A stretch of 7,575 nt of DNA from Eubacterium sp. (lineage in GTDB: Bacteria > Bacillota > Clostridia > Lachnospirales > Lachnospiraceae), in assembly GCA_021442545.1 (NCBI GenBank), contig JABUSX010000359.1:1-7575 (forward strand). Reading direction: 5' to 3'. The translations under genes were made by a program, and so were the position numbers. The notes beneath the pieces were generated by a model that was not told the DNA's origin, searched no databases, and worked only from the letters and a program-made list of their open reading frames with translations. Positions 1 through 7,575 of the stretch are shown piece after piece; the first letter of the stretch is position 1; each line of letters starts with the position of its first letter.

Positions 1-244
1 AGCAGACCTTGTCGATATCAAAATCATCATATGCGGCACGGAAATTTTCCCGCTTATTCAATATGGTTTCCCAGCTCAGTCCCGCCTGGAAGGATTCCAG
101 AATAAAAAGCTCATACAGGTCATGCTCATCATGGCAAGGCACACCCCACTCGTTGTCGTGGTAGCTGATGTATAAAGGATTTTTAGGATTAGCCCATCTG
201 CAGCGGGGCAGCTCCGGAGTCATGGTACTCTTTGTATTGGACAT
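1..244 (-). CDS. tag: DNA-3-methyladenine glycosylase I (Tag), N-terminal 81 residues, cut by window edge
   Basis: Base-excision repair glycosylase that removes 3-methyladenine from alkylated DNA in the cytoplasm. The visible 81 residues match the start of the family: RCRW at 14-17, PLYISYHDNEWGVP at 23-36, and FQAGLSW followed by TILNKRE at 52-66. By alignment to E. coli Tag from memory, Cys15 and His29 correspond to zinc ligands Cys4 and His17, Glu50 to Glu38 and Trp58 to Trp46. The C-terminal zinc ligands and about 110 residues lie outside the window. The ATG is preceded by GGGGAGG (253-259) with an 8-nt spacer, and the N-terminus is about 11 residues longer than in E. coli. It starts 36 nt after the beta-galactosidase stop and is probably the last visible gene of that transcript. 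Identity is firm; whether the gene is complete cannot be judged. Confidence 0.93.
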   Translation of the reverse strand, partial: MSNTKSTMTPELPRCRWANPKNPLYISYHDNEWGVPCHDEHDLYELFILESFQAGLSWETILNKRENFRAAYDDFDIDKVC

Positions 245-280
245 CTTGAACACCTCCCCTTTACGATGACCTGTATGATT

Positions 281-3901
<3,621 letters not shown>

Positions 3902-4486
3902 TCAGCAGCCTGTGCAGATCAGCCTGTGCAGGCACTGCAGGATCTCGCCGGCATAAATGCGTTTGATCTCACTCCTGGAGAGTCCTTCGCAGTCGAGGGA
4001 AAATATTTCCGTGACTTCTCTGTCATCAAAGAGAATCGTGTAATACATGATTCCCGGAATGCCGTCTGTGTTATTTGGATCAACATTCCCCGTATTGCCC
4101 GTGACGCCGATGGCGATCTTCGTCTGAAAATGACCTCGGGCTGCTTTCGCCATGGCAAGAGAACACTCTTTTGAGTACACGCCGCAGGAAGAAATGACCT
4201 CTGCCGGAACTCCGGCAGAGATCTTCGCCTCATTCGAGTAAGTCACCATACTCCCGGGAAAGATGGCAGACGCACCCTCGGTATCTGTGATCAGCGAGGC
4301 GATCAGTCCGGAGGTACAGCTTTCCATGGTGGAAATCGTCAGATTGTTTTCTATCAGCAAACCGGTCACAGACCCGGCCAGTTCCTCCAGACTTATCTGA
4401 ACCTTTTCTTCCGGCCGGCAGCTGCCCGTTTTTTCCTTTTCTTCCGGCCGACAACTTAAGAATCCCTTTTTCAAAGAACCTGCCAT
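3902..4486 (-). CDS. CinA C-terminal-domain protein, PncC-like nicotinamide-nucleotide amidase
   Basis: The family deamidates nicotinamide mononucleotide to nicotinic acid mononucleotide in pyridine-nucleotide salvage. Only the CinA C-terminal domain is present (about residues 32-194), without the N-terminal domain of full CinA. Recognisable blocks are TMESCTSGLIAS (canonical AESCTGGL), GASAIFPGSMVTYSNEAK, CGVYSKECSLAMA and IGVTGNTGNVDPNN. The usual TGxAGPxGGT loop is replaced by TGNTGNVDPNNTDGIPG, a variant I recall from clostridial members, so substrate specificity is uncertain. The start at 4486 is preferred because AGGAG (4494-4498) lies 7 nt upstream; an in-frame ATG at 4501 would overlap that site and has only a weak, badly spaced one, but would add just five residues. 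The leader has a duplicated SCRPEEK segment. It lies 51 nt after the nitroreductase gene and 33 nt before lacZ, probably in the same operon. Confidence 0.87.
   Translation of the reverse strand: MAGSLKKGFLSCRPEEKEKTGSCRPEEKVQISLEELAGSVTGLLIENNLTISTMESCTSGLIASLITDTEGASAIFPGSMVTYSNEAKISAGVPAEVISSCGVYSKECSLAMAKAARGHFQTKIAIGVTGNTGNVDPNNTDGIPGIMYYTILFDDREVTEIFSLDCEGLSRSEIKRIYAGEILQCLHRLICTGC
4402..4454 (-). repeat. 33-bp direct repeat in the leader of the CinA-like gene
   Basis: The segments at 4402-4421 and 4435-4454 match at 18 of 20 bases and are spaced 33 bp (11 codons). They encode SCRPEEKEKTG then SCRPEEK, ahead of the conserved domain. This is a third in-frame tandem duplication in neighbouring genes. 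Confidence 0.8.
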
Positions 4487-4537
4487 CGTTCCGCTCCTCA
4501 TCTTCCGCAGTTTATGTTCTTCTGTTATTCGGTCTGA

Positions 4538-5089
4538 TCATTTCCATTCGTTGAAGCAGACAACCTTATCAAAGGCTTTTCTGATCTTCCTGCGGGGTTC
4601 CTTTTCCTCGGCATATCCCACCGCAAGGACCAGTCGGACGATGTTGTCTGCAGGAATACCGAAATTGGCTTCCATCTTTTTCTGATCGTTCATGCCGATA
4701 ATGCAGGTGGATAATCCCAGATCCATTGCCTGATAGCACATATTCAGGCAGGCCATTGCCAGATCGCCCTGCGCAAATCTCTGGGAGTCCCCGTAATAAT
4801 CGAGCACGGCCTGCATTACGTTGGCCTTCTGCTCCACGATCACAATATAAGATGAGCACTGATCTCTCCAAGGTGCTCCCGTGCCGCCGTTCGAAAGAAC
4901 GAGCGCATCTCTGAGTTTTTCCAGCGCCTCCGGTTCGTTCACGATCATGAACTTCCAGGGTTGTGCATTGCATCCGCTCGGAGATAATCTTCCCGCTTCT
5001 GCTATTTTGATCAGATCCTCTTTCGCCACTGCTTTGTCAAGATAGGAACGGCAGCTTTCTCTTTTCAGCAGCATTTCTTCAAACTTCAT
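4538..5089 (-). CDS. Nitroreductase-family FMN-dependent oxidoreductase
   Basis: Predicted cytoplasmic flavoprotein of 183 residues that would reduce nitro groups, quinones or related electrophiles with NAD(P)H. The true substrate cannot be read from sequence. Family signatures are the FMN-phosphate segment KRESCRSY at 9-16, LSPSGCNAQPWKF at 35-47, a middle helix with DLAMACLNMCYQAMDLGL, then STCIIGMND and a C-terminal basic stretch with RRKIRK. The ATG at 5089 is chosen because AGGAGG (5097-5102) sits 7 nt upstream. Reading further upstream to 5206 would run through the promoter and into the upstream terminator hairpin, and gives an N-terminus unlike the family. Length is normal for a small nitroreductase. 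It is the first gene after the promoter at 5138-5166 and is followed 51 nt later by the CinA-like gene. Family is clear; physiological role is open. Confidence 0.9.
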   Translation of the reverse strand: MKFEEMLLKRESCRSYLDKAVAKEDLIKIAEAGRLSPSGCNAQPWKFMIVNEPEALEKLRDALVLSNGGTGAPWRDQCSSYIVIVEQKANVMQAVLDYYGDSQRFAQGDLAMACLNMCYQAMDLGLSTCIIGMNDQKKMEANFGIPADNIVRLVLAVGYAEEKEPRRKIRKAFDKVVCFNEWK

Positions 5090-5137
5090 GGGTTTTCCTC
5101 CTTTTGTATCCATATACACCGCAGCATTTCTCTTCTC

Positions 5138-5166
5138 ATTGTAATTATCTGCCGCAGCAACGGCAA
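5138..5166 (-). promoter_or_regulatory. Sigma-A-type promoter for the nitroreductase-cinA-lacZ-tag genes
   Basis: The minus strand has TTGCCG (5161-5166), a 17-bp spacer, then TACAAT (5138-5143). The -35 matches 4 of 6 consensus bases and the -10 matches 5 of 6. It lies 49 nt upstream of the nitroreductase start and just after the preceding terminator, exactly where an operon promoter is expected. No operator is evident. Confidence 0.65.
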
Positions 5167-5189
5167 TGACTTTTCGATTCCGGCACACA

Positions 5190-5240
5190 ATAAAGAAAGC
5201 TGCCACGAACCTTTGCTCTTTCGATGGCAGCTCTCTTTAT
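5190..5240 (-). terminator. Rho-independent terminator after the sortase-like gene
   Basis: Arms at 5190-5205 and 5225-5240 form a 16-bp stem. Read as minus-strand RNA it is fully paired with one G-U pair. Four more pairs (CGAA with TTCG) can form beyond a single bulge, and the 3' arm ends in a T-rich stretch (TTTCTTTAT). It lies 55 nt past the stop at 5296, separating that gene from the operon promoter. Downstream AT-rich sequence on the plus strand means it could work in both directions. Confidence 0.8.
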
Positions 5241-5295
5241 ATATATTTTGCCTTTCGGCGGTATAAGGAGGGAGTTGAAAAAGAATTATATATAT

Positions 5296-5829
5296 TTAAC
5301 AGCGTTCCCATACGGTGATGACCACTGCACCGTCGGAGCCGTCGTTTTTGCAGGTATAAAGAACCATGGTGTTTTCTCCTTTGTTTCCGATCGCTTCGCC
5401 GTTTTCATAGGCGAGATATTTTCCAAGATTTCTGCCGTCTTCGATTCTCTCGATGCATCTGAAGTTCTGAACTTCTTCTCCGGTGATCAGCTCCATCGCT
5501 TCTGCTTCTCTGTTTGCCAGAGCGCCGAATTCCTGGTAGTTATGATCGGTCACGATCTGGTTGCCGTCTGTCCAGTCGAACATGCAGGCGGAATCTTCCG
5601 CATCGGAGATCTGCTGAAATTCGCTGCTGTCTTCGCTGGAGAATACTGCTACGTCAATGCCAAGTTCATTGATTACAAGTCGTCCGTAGTTATTCCGTTC
5701 GCCGATCTCACGCGCTACGCTTTCAACGTCGGGACGGTTATCCGCATAAGCGGAAGGAATGAAAAGAAAGCTGGGAACCAAGGTAAGGAGGACCGCTGCA
5801 CTGATTGAAATGATGATTGATTTCTTCAT
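5296..5829 (-). CDS. Small secreted sortase-like protein, catalytic Arg not at the usual place
   Basis: The 177-residue protein has a clear Sec signal peptide (KK, then a hydrophobic core at about 5-24, with cleavage likely after AYA at residue 29). The mature part resembles a sortase barrel: GRLVINELGIDVAVF at 49-63, DHN with His96 in the position of the catalytic histidine, and VLYTC with Cys160 resembling the TLxTC motif. The family transpeptidates surface proteins at the membrane. Two things argue for caution. There is no lasting N-terminal anchor if the signal is cleaved, and the strand after Cys160 reads DGAVVITVWERC, so the conserved Arg is missing at its start and only Arg176 is nearby. 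It may be a non-canonical or inactive sortase fold. The start has AGGGAGG 8 nt upstream, inside a long hairpin. It lies downstream of the LytTR regulator and is closed by the terminator at 5190-5240. Confidence 0.75.
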   Translation of the reverse strand: MKKSIIISISAAVLLTLVPSFLFIPSAYADNRPDVESVAREIGERNNYGRLVINELGIDVAVFSSEDSSEFQQISDAEDSACMFDWTDGNQIVTDHNYQEFGALANREAEAMELITGEEVQNFRCIERIEDGRNLGKYLAYENGEAIGNKGENTMVLYTCKNDGSDGAVVITVWERC

Positions 5830-5834
5830 GATTT

Positions 5835-5899
5835 ACGCCTCCCTTCCTTCGATACTGTACTTGTTTCTTTCTGACTACAGTATGAAGGAAAGGAGGCGT
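5835..5899 (-). promoter_or_regulatory. Long hairpin sequestering the Shine-Dalgarno of the sortase-like gene
   Basis: Arms at 5835-5859 and 5876-5899 form about 24 base pairs around a 16-nt loop. In minus-strand RNA the stem has one G-U pair and one bulged base; the same position on the plus strand would be a C-A mismatch, which favours function in the gene's own mRNA. The 3' arm contains the AGGGAGG site (5838-5844) and the 5' arm an anti-SD-like CCTCCTTTCC. There is no T-tract after the stem, so it does not look like a terminator. A GATAAT element (5901-5906) just upstream could be a -10, but no good -35 is present. Confidence 0.75.
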
Positions 5900-5922
5900 G
5901 ATTATCAGTTCGGTTTTCTCAC

Positions 5923-5946
5923 AAAAAACGTGAATTTTTTCACACG
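5923..5946 (-). terminator. Weak rho-independent-terminator-like hairpin
   Basis: In minus-strand RNA, GUGAA and UUCAC pair around an A4 loop and are followed by G and six U. The stem is only 5 bp, extendable by two G-U pairs, and is AT-rich. It could attenuate read-through from the response regulator gene into the sortase-like gene, but efficiency would be poor. Confidence 0.35.
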
Positions 5947-5993
5947 CAGGAGAACTTTTCCGTCTTATTTGTGAAGTTTATCTGCAGGGACGT

Positions 5994-6022
5994 ATGATTC
6001 CGCATTTTTATGCCGGATTCAT
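5994..6022 (-). repeat. Imperfect inverted repeat after the response regulator gene
   Basis: The two arms (ATGATTCCGCAT and ATGCCGGATTCAT on the plus strand) pair over about 11 bp with one mismatch and one bulge. It lies 42 nt beyond the regulator stop and has no T-tract on either side, so it may protect an mRNA 3' end rather than terminate. The rest of the 235-bp gap holds only the two downstream hairpins listed separately. Confidence 0.45.
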
Positions 6023-6064
6023 GGTGACCGTTCACTGTCTCATCCCGTACGCAGCGGTATTTTC

Positions 6065-6808
6065 CTAAATGCGGCGGTACTTCTTCCACTTTCTCATCAG
6101 TTCCGGATAAGCGGATTTCGGAAAGTAGACTACCTGCCCGTTGGATAAAAGAAGTGATTCACTGTCGACGGCGTCCACACCGGAAAGATTCACCAGCCGG
6201 CTCACGCCGCAGGATGCAAAAAGCGGGCTCTCAAAAAGCTGCGGTACGACCTCGTGGAAAGATGTACGAAGCTTCACGGAGCGGCATTCACGTCCGTCCT
6301 TTAAGTAAAACACAGCCGCCCGGTCCACCACCTCCACATAAAGGATATCTTTCAGTTTCAGATCGAAAATGCCGTTCGGCGTGTTCACGGTTACGGATTC
6401 CGACTTGCTCCTTCCGGCAGCCTCCAATGCGTTGTCCAGGATCTTCATGAGTTTTTCCGTATTGAGAGGTTTTGTCAGGTAGTAAAACGCATTTACCTCG
6501 TAGGACAGCACCGCATATTCCACGGAGGACGTCAGGAAGATGATGAGTCCGGGATCCTTCAGCATACGGAGAGCGGACGCCACTTCCATCCCGTTTACCT
6601 CCGGCATCATAATATCCAGAATATAGATCTGAAAACGACTGCCGAAACGCACCTCGGACAGCAGCTCCTTTCCGGAACTGAAGACCGAAACCTCCACCTC
6701 CGGATGTACATCGAGATAGGGAGAAAGTGCAACCATGAACATTTCTCTCTGAAGTTCGTTGTCTTCACAATATGCGATTTGAACCGTGCAGTCCGTTCTC
6801 TGTTCCAC
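6065..6808 (-). CDS. LytTR-family response regulator (AgrA/LytR type)
   Basis: Cytoplasmic transcription factor with an N-terminal receiver domain (about 9-125) and a C-terminal LytTR DNA-binding domain (about 137-247). Receiver residues are all visible: Glu15-Asp16 in YCEDNE, phospho-acceptor Asp65 in ILDIMMP, Thr93 in FLTSS and Lys113 in YLTKPL. The LytTR part has VNTPNGIFDLKLKDILYVE, VKLRTSFHEV and SRLVNLSGVDAV. The GTG start at 6808 is preferred, with GGGGGAA 5 nt upstream. An in-frame ATG at 6871 has no binding site, and its extra 21 residues come from the 72-bp repeat region, not receiver-like sequence. Such regulators usually pair with a GHKL histidine kinase, but none flanks this gene in view. 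Palindromes upstream are possible autoregulatory sites, though they do not look like classical LytTR direct repeats. Confidence 0.88.
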   Translation of the reverse strand: MEQRTDCTVQIAYCEDNELQREMFMVALSPYLDVHPEVEVSVFSSGKELLSEVRFGSRFQIYILDIMMPEVNGMEVASALRMLKDPGLIIFLTSSVEYAVLSYEVNAFYYLTKPLNTEKLMKILDNALEAAGRSKSESVTVNTPNGIFDLKLKDILYVEVVDRAAVFYLKDGRECRSVKLRTSFHEVVPQLFESPLFASCGVSRLVNLSGVDAVDSESLLLSNGQVVYFPKSAYPELMRKWKKYRRI

Positions 6809-6813
6809 GGTCG

Positions 6814-6820
6814 TTCCCCC
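6814..6820 (-). promoter_or_regulatory. Ribosome binding site supporting the GTG start of the LytTR regulator
   Basis: The minus strand reads GGGGGAA, then the 5-nt spacer CGACC, then GTG at 6808. This purine-rich run is the only plausible site near the receiver domain's natural N-terminus. Confidence 0.55.
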
Positions 6821-6874
6821 ATCCGGCGCAGGATAGGTCCTGTTCCCGCGCCTGCTTCGGTGTCTGATCATCTA

Positions 6875-6894
6875 TGATATGTTATACCATATCA
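6875..6894. promoter_or_regulatory. Palindrome TGATATG-N6-CATATCA, possible operator (copy 1)
   Basis: Perfect 7-bp half-sites flank a 6-bp centre, upstream of the LytTR regulator's GTG start. It could bind a dimeric regulator or form a small hairpin. The binding protein is unknown. Confidence 0.5.
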
Positions 6895-6946
6895 CATTCG
6901 TATGATTTTGTCTTATTCCCGCATCTTTCCGATATCTGACCATCTA

Positions 6947-6965
6947 TGATATGTACACCATATCA
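6947..6965. promoter_or_regulatory. Palindrome TGATATG-N5-CATATCA, possible operator (copy 2)
   Basis: The same two 7-bp half-sites as copy 1 with a 5-bp centre, about 72 bp away centre to centre, close to seven helical turns. Half-sites are kept exactly while the spacer and flanks differ. It lies just after the upstream gene's stop. Confidence 0.5.
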
Positions 6966-6984
6966 GCTGCACAGGAATACTATC

Positions 6985-7575
6985 TTACTCCTGCGTCTTT
7001 TCCGGCTCCTGACTGTATTTATGTTTATAGCTCAGTATTGCCGTTACCACCGTTGCAGCTATGCACACAAGCATAACGGGAAGATCCAGATGACAGAATC
7101 CGAGAATGAAGAGAATCAGGAGGAGGACCGACACGATCACTGCCGAAATAATATATCCCCGTTTGCCCTTCTTCCGTTTTTCTTCAAGAAGTTCTGCATC
7201 TTCTTCCTTCAAACGTCTGCCGAGGATCAGCATTGCGATCAGCCAGATCAGCTCGACGACCATCATGATAATATGCCAGAAGCATTTCTTCTCTCCGCCG
7301 GCGACAGGAAGCACACCGCTGCCTTCGGCTGTTTCCGTGATCTCTTCCGCGATCTCTTCCAGAATTTCTTCCGCTTCCCCGATCTCTTCGGTCAGTTTCT
7401 CAGTGGGTTTCGGTGTTACCCTGGATACCTTGTTTTCCGGTTTCGAAGGTTCGGTCACTTCAGCCTCAGCAACCGGTGTTTCCGTTTCTTCCGACGGTGC
7501 GGGCGTTGTCCTTGCTGCCGGTGTTCTCGTATTTGTCGTTCCCGTGTCTGTCGTTGTTTCCGTGGTTGTCGTTGT
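6985..7575 (-). CDS. Thr/Glu-rich surface protein with three C-terminal membrane segments, N-terminus outside window
   Basis: The reading frame is open to the window edge, giving 196 visible residues; an internal GTG at 7458 is unlikely to be the true start. The visible part begins with a Thr-rich stretch (17 Thr in the first 39 residues, TTTTTETTT-like), then an acidic Glu/Ile stretch (about 63-83, EEILEEIAEEI), then LPVAGG at 89-94. Membrane segments follow at about 98-119, 141-160 and 166-183. The basic-acidic segment between the first two (GRRLKEEDAELLEEKRKKGKRG) is probably cytoplasmic, and a short charged tail ends EKTQE. This resembles a wall-spanning stalk with a membrane anchor. LPVAG resembles an LPxTG-type sorting motif, but the further membrane segments do not fit a classical sorting signal. 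The 3' end overlaps the weakest copy of the 72-bp repeat. I do not recognise the family, and the function is unknown. Confidence 0.75.
   Translation of the reverse strand, partial: TTTTTETTTDTGTTNTRTPAARTTPAPSEETETPVAEAEVTEPSKPENKVSRVTPKPTEKLTEEIGEAEEILEEIAEEITETAEGSGVLPVAGGEKKCFWHIIMMVVELIWLIAMLILGRRLKEEDAELLEEKRKKGKRGYIISAVIVSVLLLILFILGFCHLDLPVMLVCIAATVVTAILSYKHKYSQEPEKTQE

Larger units (their letters stand above)
6838..7015. repeat. Degenerate ~72-bp tandem repeat, three partial copies
   Basis: Related blocks begin near 6838, 6911 and 6983. The first two share a TTCCCGC segment, CTGAxCATCTATGATATG and CCATATCA, with the last ~30 bp nearly identical apart from one indel. Their other differences are mostly transitions. 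The third copy is weaker (about three quarters identical over its first 30 bp) and overlaps the last codons of the upstream membrane protein gene. The array probably grew from that gene's 3' end into the gap before the response regulator. Confidence 0.65.

Noticed and set aside
5090..5206. N-terminal extension of the nitroreductase to 5206
   Set aside because: It would span the -10/-35 elements, the ribosome binding site and one arm base of the upstream terminator. The ATG at 5089 has AGGAGG at ideal spacing.
5275..5808. Plus-strand frame opposite the sortase-like gene with an AAGGAGGG-like site before a TTG
   Set aside because: The minus-strand frame has a signal peptide, sortase-like motifs and its own strong binding site. 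The plus-strand protein is compositionally odd with no recognisable motif.
5835..5899. Reading the long hairpin as a terminator
   Set aside because: There is no T-tract after either arm, and the 3' arm ends 6 nt before the start codon of a gene.
5882..5974. Small plus-strand frame (MKERRRDYQFG...) in the gap before the regulator
   Set aside because: There is no binding site upstream, it overlaps the hairpin arm, and its basic composition looks accidental.
6809..6871. N-terminal extension of the LytTR regulator to the ATG at 6871
   Set aside because: There is no ribosome binding site, and the sequence derives from the 72-bp repeat. Receiver domains normally begin only a few residues before the acidic pair.

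Overview
The window looks like chromosomal DNA from a low-to-mid GC Gram-positive anaerobe, most likely a Clostridia/Lachnospiraceae-type Bacillota. The reasons are strong AGGAGG-type ribosome binding sites on nearly every gene, one TTG and one probable GTG start, a clostridial-type GH2 beta-galactosidase N-terminus, a LytTR response regulator, a small secreted sortase-like protein and a Thr/Glu-rich membrane-anchored surface protein. No genus can be named from sequence alone. All seven supported genes are on the minus strand, so transcription runs from right to left.

Right part (about 5240-7575). The 3' portion of a Thr/Glu-rich protein with three predicted membrane segments (6985-7575, open at the window edge) is followed by a degenerate ~72-bp tandem repeat carrying two near-identical palindromes. 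Next come a LytTR-type response regulator with no kinase beside it (6065-6808) and a 235-bp gap with three hairpins. The last gene here is a small secreted sortase-like protein (5296-5829), whose Shine-Dalgarno is buried in a 24-bp stem. A strong rho-independent terminator (5190-5240) closes this section.

Left part (1-5166). A sigma-A-type promoter (5138-5166) precedes four closely spaced genes: a nitroreductase-family flavoprotein (4538-5089), a CinA C-terminal-domain protein (3902-4486), a GH2 beta-galactosidase (281-3868, TTG start) and DNA-3-methyladenine glycosylase I (tag, 1-244, cut by the window edge). The gaps are 51, 33 and 36 nt with no terminator visible, so they probably form one transcript, although the functions (redox, pyridine-nucleotide salvage, lactose hydrolysis, base-excision repair) are not obviously one pathway.

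The most unusual content is in the beta-galactosidase. Its catalytic residues are intact, but it carries two unrelated in-frame minisatellites: seven 39-bp units (13 residues each) in the region expected to be domain 4, and about fourteen 21-bp units (7 residues each) just before the [10 protein letters not shown] motif. A smaller 33-bp in-frame duplication sits in the leader of the neighbouring CinA gene, and the upstream surface protein has Thr- and Glu-rich repetitive tracts. Together these suggest a genome prone to tandem duplication. The second main point of interest is the hairpin over the ribosome binding site of the sortase-like gene. I see no CRISPR array, tRNA, rRNA, insertion sequence or phage gene.
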